In this document: positions 34,574-43,571 of the stretch, piece by piece
Layout of the letters: each line of letters starts with the position of its first letter
How positions within the stretch are numbered: position 1 is the stretch's first letter
Translations under genes and position numbers: made by a program
Notes under the pieces: model-generated
The model's input: the letters and a program-made list of their open reading frames with translations, nothing else
What the model was told of the DNA's origin: nothing
The model's database searches: none
Origin: Phycisphaeraceae bacterium
GTDB lineage: Bacteria > Planctomycetota > Phycisphaerae > Phycisphaerales > SM1A02
Length of the DNA stretch: 64,000 nt
Assembly: GCA_015709595.1 (NCBI GenBank)
Contig: CP054178.1
Span: forward strand, 1,741,205-1,805,204
Direction: 5' to 3'

Positions 34574-36717
34574 ACCGGGCCGCGCCTACGCCGCGCGATC
34601 GCACCCTGGCGCTCTATCGAAAGACCGGCCGCGACCTGCCTTTCGCCGACGTGGTTCATGACGTGTCGCCCGGCGCGTCCGACGACGCGCTGGCGGAAAT
34701 CATCGAGGCGGACGGTCGGTATCGCATCGAGCGCGGGTTGGAGGTGACGCTCGAACGGTATCTGGACGCCATTCCTGATCTGCGCGATCGTCTCGTGTCG
34801 CTGGATGCGGCGCTGGATGTCACGCTTCGCGCCCTGTCGGGCTCGCGTCGCGCCCACGGGCAGGCGGTCGAGTCGCTGGTGGAGCGGTACCCCGACCTGG
34901 AGACGGAGATTCGCGAGGCCGCCGCGCTCAACGGCGCCATCTGGTCCACCACGGGGCTGCGCGACGCATTCGTGCGTCAACCGACGAAGTCGCTTCCGGG
35001 CGAGTTCGGTCCATCGACGGGCGGTGGACGGCGCCGCTACGAGCTGCGGGAGTTGCTGGGGGTGGGGGCCTCGGGTCAGGTCTACCTGGCGGTGGATCGA
35101 CTGTTGTCGGAGCGCGACCATGAGGCCCTGGTGGCGATCAAGGTGCTCGCCGTGCGTTCCACGGAAGAAATGACCCGATTCCGCCTGACTGACGAGGCGA
35201 CCAAGGCGCGGCGGGTGACGCATCCGAACGTCGTGCGGATTCTCGATCGAGGCGTCTCGACCGACAACGAGGATTACATCGTCGCGGAGTACGTCGAGGA
35301 GGGCGATCTGGGAGAGTGGCTGGAGCGGCAGGATCGACCCATTGCGGCGCGCGAGGCCGTCCGCCTGGTCCGCGACGTGGCCCGGGGGATGCATGCCGCC
35401 CACACCGCCGGACTGGTGCACTGCGACCTGAAGCCGGGCAACATTCTGCTCACGTCGGACGGGGTGCCCAAGATCACCGACTTCGGCATCGCCATGCGGC
35501 TCGGCGAGTCGGAGGAGTTTCCGCGTCGCTACCAGACGGACGCGCCGATCGGCAACCTGGCTTTCATCTCGCCCGAGCAGTACCGGCTCGATGCGGGCGC
35601 CTTCACCACCGCTTCGGACGTGTACGCTCTGGGCGGCATCCTCTACCTGCTGCTGACCGACCGCCTGCCCAACGGCGATACGGCGGCGGACATCGCACGG
35701 ACCCACGACGCCGTCACGGGGCGGCGCACGCCTCCCTCGCTGGACGTCGGCCAACGACGGATTGATCCCGATCTGGCGGCCATCTGCCGCCGGGCGCTGG
35801 AACCCGATCCATCGCGTCGGCACGATTCCGCCGCCGCCCTGGCGGATGATCTGGATGCCTGGCTGCGCCACGAACCGATTCGCTGGGCGAAGCCGTCGCT
35901 TTACCGCCTGTTGCGACTCTGGACCAAGCGCCATCCATCAGTGGCTGCTGGGAGCGTGATCATCGCAGTCACGATTGCTGCGGGTGGGATGGTGGCGAGG
36001 CACTTCGCCAGGCAGGCAGGCGTTGCGATTGAGGAGTATTCAGCACTCAGGGGGAGCGCCATCGATAATGCCCAAGTTCTGTTCGCCCGTGCCGCCACCC
36101 AATCCGCCACATCCCGGCTGCTTTCCCAGGTGTGGGTCAGCCATTTCATGCTCAGCGGGATCGGCTTGGATGATCCTCTGGCCGCCGAGACCCTGTTCAA
36201 CGCCCAGGTGCTGGTTCTGGAGCGACTGGTCGAGCGCGAGAACGCCGCCGGACGCGGGCATCACCTCGATCCGCTGAACCACAAGTTTCTGCTCGCGTTC
36301 TGGCGTCTGGGCCAGGGGCGCATCGACGAGGCCATGACGCTGCTCGATGAGATCACGCCGAGGTTCAAAGCGATCCTACCGCCCGACGACACGCGGCTGG
36401 ACGATCTGGAGGCCCTCGCCGCGTGCGTCGCCGTGCAGCGGGCGGTCCGTACGCCCGGCTTTGACCCGGCTGTTGATCCATCGCTGGGCGAGGCCATTCG
36501 AGCGCTGATCGACCTGGAGGATCGCTATCGCCGGTTCGACCACCGTTCGCCGCTTCACCTGGCCGTGCTGGAGGCGCTGGCGTCGGGGTACGGACCGGGG
36601 GGCCTGAACGACCCGGAACGGGAACGCGTGGTGAACCTGCACCGCGACCTGCTGCGTCAGGAGCATCAGGTGGAGCACCTCGACCTGCGCACCGCGCTGC
36701 AATCGGCGGCACGGTGA
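34570..36717 (+). CDS. Transmembrane Ser/Thr protein kinase coupled to the ECF sigma factor
   Basis: A 715-residue protein. Residues 1-155 are a helical N-terminal region often seen in planctomycete kinases. The kinase domain (about 158-430) has the Gly loop LGVGASGQVYLA, VAIKVLAV with the ATP-binding Lys, HCDLKPGN as catalytic loop and TDFGIA; the RD residue is replaced by CD, since HRD reads HCD. One membrane helix follows near residues 457-477 (AAGSVIIAVTIAAGGMVA). The extracytoplasmic part is helical and TPR-like. It overlaps the sigma gene by 4 bp. Its likely job is to pass an envelope signal to the sigma factor. Confidence 0.93.
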   Translation: MNRAAPTPRDRTLALYRKTGRDLPFADVVHDVSPGASDDALAEIIEADGRYRIERGLEVTLERYLDAIPDLRDRLVSLDAALDVTLRALSGSRRAHGQAVESLVERYPDLETEIREAAALNGAIWSTTGLRDAFVRQPTKSLPGEFGPSTGGGRRRYELRELLGVGASGQVYLAVDRLLSERDHEALVAIKVLAVRSTEEMTRFRLTDEATKARRVTHPNVVRILDRGVSTDNEDYIVAEYVEEGDLGEWLERQDRPIAAREAVRLVRDVARGMHAAHTAGLVHCDLKPGNILLTSDGVPKITDFGIAMRLGESEEFPRRYQTDAPIGNLAFISPEQYRLDAGAFTTASDVYALGGILYLLLTDRLPNGDTAADIARTHDAVTGRRTPPSLDVGQRRIDPDLAAICRRALEPDPSRRHDSAAALADDLDAWLRHEPIRWAKPSLYRLLRLWTKRHPSVAAGSVIIAVTIAAGGMVARHFARQAGVAIEEYSALRGSAIDNAQVLFARAATQSATSRLLSQVWVSHFMLSGIGLDDPLAAETLFNAQVLVLERLVERENAAGRGHHLDPLNHKFLLAFWRLGQGRIDEAMTLLDEITPRFKAILPPDDTRLDDLEALAACVAVQRAVRTPGFDPAVDPSLGEAIRALIDLEDRYRRFDHRSPLHLAVLEALASGYGPGGLNDPERERVVNLHRDLLRQEHQVEHLDLRTALQSAAR

Positions 36718-36744
36718 GGATTCCGCCTCATCATGGGGCTTCTG

Positions 36745-38640
36745 CTAACGCGCCCGGATCGTCACCACGTCGAACCGTGACTCGAACGTGAACGCGAAGA
36801 CAGGCACCGCCACCACGTGCCGGATCATCAGGTCGATCACCCCCTGCGCCTGCACGTAGCGCGAGGCGTCCAGACCTTCCACGTCGATCGTCTCCTCGAC
36901 CGGACCGATGGCGTATTGGGCCACCTGTTCGAACTGGCCGGTGTTTCGATGGCGCAGCCGCAGCCGGGCGACGCCGCTGGGATGGCCGATCGAGGACTCC
37001 ACGGTGACATCCAGTGTTGTCGGATTGGTCACGCTCGTCCTGGCGCGGATGATCATGTCCAGCAGGTGAAGGTCGGTGAAGGTGGTTCCATAGCCGGATC
37101 GCGTTCGCAGGCGCACATCGTCGGAGGCGTTGAGTCGCTCGATGCCGCCTTCGAGCGCCTCGCCCGTCACCAGCGTGAGGGATTCCAGGGTGGCCCGATC
37201 CCCCGTCAGCCGCAGGCCCGCCGCCAGCACGTTGGGGAAGGGGCCGATGTGCCCGCCCGCGCCCTGTGGAATGCCGGTCTCGACGAGCAGCTGGCGCATC
37301 TCGGCGGGTGTGAGCCGCCGCCCCAGGTGCTCCACGGCCAGCGACTGCAGCGCCAGGCACGCCGAGGCAACCAGAGGCGTGGCGGAGCTGGTGCCGCTGA
37401 ACCCCGCGGTGTAGCGCTGGTTCTTGTCGCCCCCATGCTGCGCGTATGAGCCGTACCCGAGCGTGAAGACGTTCTGCCCCCATCCCTGCACGTTGACGCG
37501 CGAGCCGTAGGTGCTGAACGACAGCTTGTCGTGACTGGTGTTGCTCGACCCCGCGCCCACGATGATCGCGCCGCTGTCCCCCCGGGCCATGTACGGGGCG
37601 TAGGCGGAGGAGTCGAGATTCTGGTTCCCGTTGCCTGCCGCGGCGACGACGATGATGCCGGCGTCCGTGGCGTTCTTCACCAGCGTCCACACGCTGCTGT
37701 TCAGTTCCGCCGGGCCGTAGCCGCCTCCCGCGCCGGTGGTCTGCATCTCCAGCACGACGATGTCGCCCGCATCCATCGTCGCGATGGCGTTGGCGATGCA
37801 CGTGGCCCGGCGGCTTCCCTGCTCGACCGACCACTCGGTGAAGAAGTACGCCTCGGCGTCCGGGGCCAGGCCCAGGCATCCGTAGGCGTTGTCGCCGGAG
37901 ATCATCTCGCCGAACACCGCCGTGCCGTGCTCATCCCACCCGTTGGCGATGACCTGCGGGTGGATGGTCTGTCCCTGCTCCATGGTGATCCAGCAGAGAT
38001 CCTCGTGGTTGGCGTTGTAGCCGTACTCGCAGTCCGCGACGCGGATGCCCCCGCCTCGCGCCGAGCCCAGCGTCCACGCGGCGTCCATGTTCAGGCCGGG
38101 GTTCGGGCCGCGATACGTCTGATTGGTTCGGTAGCTGGGCGTGACGGGCGCGATGTCCTCGCAGCCCCCGCCGATGATGAAGGGCGGCGGCGGCAGCACT
38201 TCCTCGAACTCCACCCACTCCACGAATCGAAGCGCCGCCAGATCGTTGGCCAGCGCCTCGATCGAGTCGTCGACGACTTCCACCCGCATCATCGACCGCA
38301 GATCGGGCTGTGGCTGACCGCTGTTCAGCAGCGCCCGCGACTCAAGCCGCTCGATCGCATCGTCGGGCAGCTGGATCAGTTGATGCAGCGCCGCGCCGTG
38401 GCGCGCCAGCGCTGCGCCGGCGGCCGACAGATCCACCCCCGCCTGGGAGACGAGTCGCCCGTCCCGGACGCGAGCCAGCACGTGGTCCGAGAACTTGATG
38501 ACGAGACGACATTCAAATGCCGGACGCACGAATGGTGGGCCAGCAACCGGATCATCCAGAACGGGCGCCTGGGATGAGACGGGATTCGCCAGCCCGCCCA
38601 TTCCCGCCAACAACGCCATGACAGTCATTGTCAGACGCAT
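36745..38640 (-). CDS. Exported subtilase (S8 family serine protease) with a shared C-terminal module
   Basis: A 631-residue protein with a signal peptide (MTVMALLAGMGGLANPVSS). After a pro-region comes an S8 domain (about 180-480): VADCEYGYN with the catalytic Asp, DEHGTAVFGEM with His, VVAAAGNGNQN with the oxyanion Asn, and FSGTSSATPLVAS with the catalytic Ser. The last 150 residues match the end of the large lipoprotein at 22898 (SGYGTTFTDLH, TNPTTLDVTVES, HRNTGQFEQV, LDASRYVQ, AVPVFAFTFES). All catalytic residues are present, so it should be active outside the cytoplasm. Confidence 0.93.
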   Translation of the reverse strand: MRLTMTVMALLAGMGGLANPVSSQAPVLDDPVAGPPFVRPAFECRLVIKFSDHVLARVRDGRLVSQAGVDLSAAGAALARHGAALHQLIQLPDDAIERLESRALLNSGQPQPDLRSMMRVEVVDDSIEALANDLAALRFVEWVEFEEVLPPPPFIIGGGCEDIAPVTPSYRTNQTYRGPNPGLNMDAAWTLGSARGGGIRVADCEYGYNANHEDLCWITMEQGQTIHPQVIANGWDEHGTAVFGEMISGDNAYGCLGLAPDAEAYFFTEWSVEQGSRRATCIANAIATMDAGDIVVLEMQTTGAGGGYGPAELNSSVWTLVKNATDAGIIVVAAAGNGNQNLDSSAYAPYMARGDSGAIIVGAGSSNTSHDKLSFSTYGSRVNVQGWGQNVFTLGYGSYAQHGGDKNQRYTAGFSGTSSATPLVASACLALQSLAVEHLGRRLTPAEMRQLLVETGIPQGAGGHIGPFPNVLAAGLRLTGDRATLESLTLVTGEALEGGIERLNASDDVRLRTRSGYGTTFTDLHLLDMIIRARTSVTNPTTLDVTVESSIGHPSGVARLRLRHRNTGQFEQVAQYAIGPVEETIDVEGLDASRYVQAQGVIDLMIRHVVAVPVFAFTFESRFDVVTIRAR

Positions 38641-38810
38641 GACTCTCCACTCCCGTGAACCGACCGCCGATCAGGCGCGTGCATCGCGCTTCCGGCGGCT
38701 GTAGCCCGTCAAGGTACACTGAAACCCGCGAAAACGGATGGCAAAAGTGAATGAAGAACCGGCGGTTCGCCGCCTGGTGAAACGGCTTGAGGGGTATCCT
38801 GCCTCATCGA

Positions 38811-40007
38811 ATGGCCGGTCGAGCGGAATACGACATCATCGTTCTGGGCGTCGGCGCGATGGGCACCGCATGCTGCCTGGAGTTGGCGCGCCGGGGCGAG
38901 CGCGTGCTGGGCGTCGAGCGGTTCACCATCGGGCACGCGCTCGGGTCATCGCACGGCGAATCACGCATTTTTCGCGTCGCGTACTACGAGCACCCGGACT
39001 ACGTGCCCCTGCTTCAGCGCGCGCGAAAGCAGTGGCTCACGCTGCAGGAGCAGGCGGGCGAGACGCTGTTTCACCCCAGCGGCGGATTGTGGATCGGCCC
39101 GCCGGACCACCACCTGATCGCGGGCACGCTGGACACGGCCGGTCGTCACGGCCTGCCGCACGAGGTGCTCGACGCCGGTTCGCTTGTCTCACGCTATCCG
39201 TTCATCCGTCCCATGCCGGATGACGTGGGCTTCTTTGAGCAGGATGCGGGCACGCTCTTGCCTGAGCGGGCTGTGACCGCGATGGCGCGGCTGGCCCGTG
39301 AAGCGGGGGCGGCGATTCTTGACAACACGCGGGCGCTCCACTGGCGTGAGCAGGACGATGAGGTGATCGTCATCACGGATCGGGGCGAGTTCCGCGCCGG
39401 TCATCTCATCCTGAGCGCGGGCGCGTGGTCGTCGGATGTGATCGAGCCCCGGGGGTCCGTCGATGAACTGCGCGACGCGGAGCGTCGCGGCTCCAGCGCT
39501 CCCGGCGGTCTGGCCCTGCGCGTGTCGCGGCAGCCCGCCGTGTGGTTCGCCATGCGCGACCCGATTCGATTCCGCCCGCGGGTGACGCCCTGCTGGGGTG
39601 TGGCGCGGGCCGTTGATTCGTTCTACTACGGTTTCCCCTGCGTCAACGATCACGGTACGGGCAAGGTGTCGCTGCACTTCGCCGGGGAGACCTGCGACCC
39701 GGAGACGCTCCCCCGCCGCGTGCGGCCCGACGAGATCGCCGCGCTCAAGCGATTCCTCGATCTCACGTTTCCGGGCGTGTACGGCGAAGCCGTCGCCTCG
39801 AGCGTCTGCCTGTACACCAACAGCCCGGACGGTCACTTCATCATCGACCGGCATCCGATCCACCGGCGCGTCACCATCGCCTGCGGCTTCAGCGGGCACG
39901 GCTTCAAGTTCGCCCCGGTGGTGGGGGAGGCGCTGGCCGACCTGGCGACGCGCGGCAGGACCGACCTGCCCATCGGCTTCCTCGCCGCGGCGCGATTCCG
40001 CGCGTGA
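38811..40007 (+). CDS. FAD-dependent oxidase, sarcosine oxidase/N-methyltryptophan oxidase-like
   Basis: A 398-residue flavoprotein of the monomeric sarcosine oxidase family, which demethylates N-methyl amino acids and yields peroxide and formaldehyde. Motifs are DIIVLGVGAMGTACCLELARRG for FAD binding, GSSHGESRIFR, HLILSAGAWSS, and SVCLYTNSPDGHFIIDRHP, where the Cys is the usual covalent flavin attachment site. FSGHGFKFAPVVGEALADLA closes the domain. A short extra loop lies near DELRDAERRGSS. The ATG at 38811 directly precedes the Rossmann motif. Substrate not determined. Confidence 0.9.
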   Translation: MAGRAEYDIIVLGVGAMGTACCLELARRGERVLGVERFTIGHALGSSHGESRIFRVAYYEHPDYVPLLQRARKQWLTLQEQAGETLFHPSGGLWIGPPDHHLIAGTLDTAGRHGLPHEVLDAGSLVSRYPFIRPMPDDVGFFEQDAGTLLPERAVTAMARLAREAGAAILDNTRALHWREQDDEVIVITDRGEFRAGHLILSAGAWSSDVIEPRGSVDELRDAERRGSSAPGGLALRVSRQPAVWFAMRDPIRFRPRVTPCWGVARAVDSFYYGFPCVNDHGTGKVSLHFAGETCDPETLPRRVRPDEIAALKRFLDLTFPGVYGEAVASSVCLYTNSPDGHFIIDRHPIHRRVTIACGFSGHGFKFAPVVGEALADLATRGRTDLPIGFLAAARFRA

Positions 40008-40038
40008 TCGACGCGGGGCAATCTGGTACGCTGCCGAC

Positions 40039-41061
40039 ATGTCGCGCTGTCCCATATTGATCCACACCGCCGCGGTGCTTCTGCTTGTCGGGGCGAGCGC
40101 CTCCTGCGCAAGCCACCGGACAGATCGGCATGACGGGACATCCGCTCGTCTCGCCGATGCGTTGGACAGCGAATCGCCGATCGAAGCCATTTCCCTCCTG
40201 GGATCACCCCTGCGGCGGCCGATGTTCGATGACGAGCGTCTGGCGGCGCTGGAGCGAGATCTGGCCAGAGCCCGCTCGAACTACGAGCGTGATTCGTCCG
40301 AGGAGGCGAACATCATCTGGTACGGCCGGCGGCTCGCGTACCTGGGCCGGTATCACGAGTCGTATGCGGTGTTCGAATCGGGGCTGCGGACGCATCCCGA
40401 TTCCTTCCGTCTGCTGCGACATGCGGGACACCGGCTGATCACACTGCGCCGGTTCGAGGCGGCGGTTGATCGGCTTTCGCGCGCGGCCGATCTGATTCAG
40501 GGCCTGCCGGATGAAGTGGAGCCGGACGGCGCGCCCAACGCGCTCAACCTGCCGCGCTCGACCACCCATTCCAACATCTGGTATCACCTGGGGCTGGCCC
40601 ATTTCCTGCTGGGCGAGTTCGACCGCGCCCTGCCCGCGTTTCGCGCGTGTCTCGGCGTTTCCACGAACGACGACATGCTTGTCGCCACCACGCACTGGCT
40701 GTGGATGACGCTCCAGCGGCTGGGGCGGCATGACGAAGCCGCCGACGTCCTGCGGCCGATTCGCCCGGAGATGGAGATCATCGAGAACCAGGCGTATCAC
40801 CGCCTGTGCCTGCTGTACCAGTCGCGCGGATTGGGAGCGAACGCCGACGAGCCGGGGCTCACCGCGCCATCGGCTCATGCGGATGACTGGGCTGCCTCGG
40901 CCATGGGAGACGCGGCCCTGGCCTTCGGGCTGGCCCATCTCGATCTCGTGGAAGGTCGGCGCGAGCAGGCGATGAATGAATTCCGGCGCATCGTTGAGAC
41001 GCACCCGTGGGCGTCATTCGGGGCCATCGCCGCCGAGGCGGAACTGCTTCGCGCCCGCTGA
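40039..41061 (+). CDS. TPR-containing lipoprotein of unknown function
   Basis: A 340-residue protein with a signal and probable lipobox (VLLLVGASASC). From residue 70 on it has paired helices resembling tetratricopeptide repeats: RRLAYLGRYHESYAVFESGL, HRLITLRRFEAAVDRLSRAA, HLGLAHFLLGEFDRALPAFR, LQRLGRHDEAADVLR. It lies 31 bp after the oxidase gene and is probably co-transcribed. TPR proteins bind partners; nothing indicates enzyme activity. Confidence 0.82.
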   Translation: MSRCPILIHTAAVLLLVGASASCASHRTDRHDGTSARLADALDSESPIEAISLLGSPLRRPMFDDERLAALERDLARARSNYERDSSEEANIIWYGRRLAYLGRYHESYAVFESGLRTHPDSFRLLRHAGHRLITLRRFEAAVDRLSRAADLIQGLPDEVEPDGAPNALNLPRSTTHSNIWYHLGLAHFLLGEFDRALPAFRACLGVSTNDDMLVATTHWLWMTLQRLGRHDEAADVLRPIRPEMEIIENQAYHRLCLLYQSRGLGANADEPGLTAPSAHADDWAASAMGDAALAFGLAHLDLVEGRREQAMNEFRRIVETHPWASFGAIAAEAELLRAR

Positions 41062-41100
41062 GGAAGCGGATCAAGGTGCTGATCACGGCATGATTCGCCG

Positions 41101-41292
41101 TCACTTCGCGCAGAGCTTGCACCAGCAGCCGAAGACGATGATCCCCACGCCGCCGACGAACAGGTGAAAGGGGTTCATGGTCATGAACGCGGGATCGCCC
41201 TTGCCTACCTGTCGCAGGATGACGGCGAGCACGCACACCGCCGCGCCCAGCACGCCGCACACGTTGCCGATCATGTCGAGTTTGGGTTTCAC
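41101..41292 (-). CDS. Small two-helix membrane protein
   Basis: A 63-residue protein with two hydrophobic helices (VCGVLGAAVCVLAVILRQV and FHLFVGGVGIIVFGCWC) joined by a short loop, ending CKLCAK. The GTG at 41292 is chosen because it starts just before the first helix with GGAG upstream; a longer frame to 41370 exists but its first 26 residues look untranslated. It contains five cysteines, two in a CxxC-like WCKLC ending. Function unknown. Confidence 0.6.
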   Translation of the reverse strand: MKPKLDMIGNVCGVLGAAVCVLAVILRQVGKGDPAFMTMNPFHLFVGGVGIIVFGCWCKLCAK

Positions 41293-41366
41293 GGCGCGTG
41301 GCTCCGCACGCCCCCCATGCGTTGTGTGAGTAACGGGTAGTGTAGCGGGTGACGGGCCGTCTGCGT

Positions 41367-42017
41367 TCACACGGCAATGCCCCGCGTCCGCGCGGCGGCG
41401 AGGATCTGCTCATCCGTGCGCCCCGCGTGATTCACGTGAACCGCGTCCCACCCCACCTCGCGGGCCGCCGCCACGTTGGGTTCGAGGTCGTCGAAGAACA
41501 GCACCGACGATCCCTTGGCGCCGAATCGCGCCTCCGCGGCGCGGTAGATGGCGTGGTCCGGCTTGTGCAGCCCCAGCAGGTGCGAGGCGAGCGGCACATC
41601 CAGCCGATTCATCACCGGGTAGTCCCACAGTCCCCGCCAGTGAGCATCGTTGGTGTTGGACAGGCAGGCCGTGCGCAGGCCCGCCTGCTTGAGGCGATCC
41701 AGCGCCTCGGCGACGCCTTGATACTCCTCGATCACCCACGCGCGGTGGACATTCATCACTTCTTCGGGCGTGTAGGCCCCGCGCAGAATCTCGCTCAGCC
41801 GCTGGGCGAACGTGGGGCCGTCAATGCGTCCGGTCTGGTAGTCGTAGACCACCTGCTGACGTTCCTGAACCGTCTCCTCGCGCCGCTGCGGGTCGCGCAC
41901 GGGCAGCCCCACGCGGGCGCAGCCCTCGGCCCAGGTGCGGCAGATGCGGATGAGCACGCCCCCCAGGTCGAAGCACGCCACGCGGATGGGCCCTGTGTTG
42001 CCGACGACGTTCACCAT
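41367..42017 (-). CDS. HAD-superfamily hydrolase, subfamily IA
   Basis: A 216-residue phosphatase-like protein. Motif I is CFDLGGVLIR (first Asp nucleophile, with Leu-Gly at the usual second-Asp position), motif II LSNTND, motif III Lys in LGLHKPDHAIY, motif IV FFDDLEPNV. The helical cap lies at residues 20-90. The loss of the second motif I Asp (DxGGV instead of DxDGT) is common in this group of YihX-type proteins. Substrate unknown. Confidence 0.88.
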   Translation of the reverse strand: MVNVVGNTGPIRVACFDLGGVLIRICRTWAEGCARVGLPVRDPQRREETVQERQQVVYDYQTGRIDGPTFAQRLSEILRGAYTPEEVMNVHRAWVIEEYQGVAEALDRLKQAGLRTACLSNTNDAHWRGLWDYPVMNRLDVPLASHLLGLHKPDHAIYRAAEARFGAKGSSVLFFDDLEPNVAAAREVGWDAVHVNHAGRTDEQILAAARTRGIAV

Positions 42018-42068
42018 GTCCGATCGTAGGAGGTCAGCAGAACGGGCTGATGACGGCGTCTGCAGCCA

Positions 42069-42746
42069 TCAGGCGTTCGCGGGGGCGAGGCGATCACGGA
42101 TACCTTCGCACAGCGAGGTGAACACCGCGTCGGCATCGCGCGAGGCGTCGATGACGAGGTGTCGATCCGGGTCACGGGCCGCCTGGTCGAGGTACCCCCG
42201 GCGCACGAGCCGGTGGAACGCGGTCCCTTTCTGCTCCATTCGGTCGAGCAGGGGGTTGAGACGACGGGCCGCGGTCTCTTCATCCACGTCGAACACCACG
42301 ACCAGGTCGGGCCAGTCGTCGCCGATGGCCACGCGGGCGACGGCGTGAATGTCCTCGAGCGGCAGCCCTCCGGCGGCCCCCTGGTAGGCGAGCGTGGAAG
42401 AAACGAACCGATCCGCGAGCACGAAGCGCCCCTGGCGCAGCGCCGGGCGGATGCGCTCCTCGATCAACTGCGCCCGCGACGCCATGTACAGCATCATCTC
42501 GCAGCGCAGCGACATCTCGGCGTTCGCCGGGTCGAGCAGCACGCGTCGGATCTGCTCGCCGATCGAGGTGCCGCCCGGTTCGCGCACTTCGACGGGATCG
42601 ACGCCGTGGGAGCGGCAGTAACCCGTGAACCGCTCGATCTGGGTGCTCTTGCCCGAGCCGTCCGGTCCGTCGAAGACGATGAATCGTCCGCCGAGTCGTC
42701 GGACCCAGGCGCCGTCTGAGATCGGTGGAGAACCGGTTGCAGGCAT
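42069..42746 (-). CDS. tmk: Thymidylate kinase
   Basis: Phosphorylates dTMP to dTDP for DNA synthesis. The 225-residue protein has the P-loop FIVFDGPDGSGKSTQ, the EPGGTSIGEQIR motif binding dTMP, DRFVSSTLAYQG with the DR(F/Y) signature, and VVFDVDEETAARRL. A 20-residue N-terminal extension precedes the P-loop, and the frame stays open to 42782; the ATG at 42746 is the more likely start. It is followed by the HAD hydrolase gene 51 bp away. Confidence 0.95.
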   Translation of the reverse strand: MPATGSPPISDGAWVRRLGGRFIVFDGPDGSGKSTQIERFTGYCRSHGVDPVEVREPGGTSIGEQIRRVLLDPANAEMSLRCEMMLYMASRAQLIEERIRPALRQGRFVLADRFVSSTLAYQGAAGGLPLEDIHAVARVAIGDDWPDLVVVFDVDEETAARRLNPLLDRMEQKGTAFHRLVRRGYLDQAARDPDRHLVIDASRDADAVFTSLCEGIRDRLAPANA

Positions 42747-42819
42747 GGGGCGGACTATCGCCTCTTCAGGTCGATCAGGCAAGCGCGGATGCGAGCGGCG
42801 GCGGTGAGCGCGGGCTGGT

Positions 42820-43341
42820 TCACCGCCGCTTGCGTCCGAGGGCGCGCATCCAGCGATCGATGGCGTTGATCAGCGCCTGCTCACGGGATGCGCGGGTGTT
42901 GAGGAATCGTCCGATCGAGGCGCGGGCTTCGTAGACGCGCGGGCCGTCCACCCGCTCGATGATCAGGACGCCGGGCCAGCCCTCGATGGTCTTCAGGTCG
43001 TAGATGAAGCCCCACTCGAAGTCCCGTCGGCGCACCGTGGCCAGTTCGACTCCCGGCTCCGCGACGGCCCAGTAGACCGCCAGGTCGATGTCCTCCCAGC
43101 GTCCCCGCTCATGGCTCGCCGGGGTGGGCGGAGCGGCGGCCGGATGGTCGGAGGCGGCCAGCCGCAGGGCCTGGAGCACTTGGGCATCCCGCGAGGGTTC
43201 CTCCATCACGTTGCCGGGACGGGGGGCACATCCGACACCCACCCAACCAAGGACACTCAGGGACAGGCACAGCCAGCACGTCGAAACGTGCTCCGTTTTT
43301 TGTCGATCTGCGCCGAAATGTCTTGTTTTTGCTCCGATCAT
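42820..43341 (-). CDS. Lipoprotein of unknown function
   Basis: A 173-residue protein with a long basic N-region, a hydrophobic segment and lipobox (LSVLGWVGVGC). The mature part starts with a Pro/Ala-rich stretch and continues with alternating strands and helices (DIDLAVYWAV, WGFIYDLKTIEGWPGVLII, RVYEARASIGRFLNTRASREQAL). No known motif. It is the gene directly upstream of tmk on the same strand. The start at 43341 gives a plausible signal peptide. Confidence 0.72.
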   Translation of the reverse strand: MIGAKTRHFGADRQKTEHVSTCWLCLSLSVLGWVGVGCAPRPGNVMEEPSRDAQVLQALRLAASDHPAAAPPTPASHERGRWEDIDLAVYWAVAEPGVELATVRRRDFEWGFIYDLKTIEGWPGVLIIERVDGPRVYEARASIGRFLNTRASREQALINAIDRWMRALGRKRR

Positions 43342-43571
43342 GCACGAAACTGGCAAAGACGCAGAGCCCGAGGAATAGTTATTCGGACGTTCCTGAACGA
43401 GAAGGAGAACCATCCGAAACCCCCAATCGGCTGGTTGCCTGGCGTCGCGTCGTCGATAACGATGATACCCGATGGGGGATGCCTAGGGTGAGGCGGCGTG
43501 GAGGGGGAGCGGGGGATGGTGGGGGATGGAGGGACGACGGGCCCCGGCCTCGACGCCGACCCGACTGACGC

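Noticed and set aside
33889-35934. Antisense frame over the sigma and kinase genes
   Set aside because: No domain is visible and both sense genes have full motif sets.
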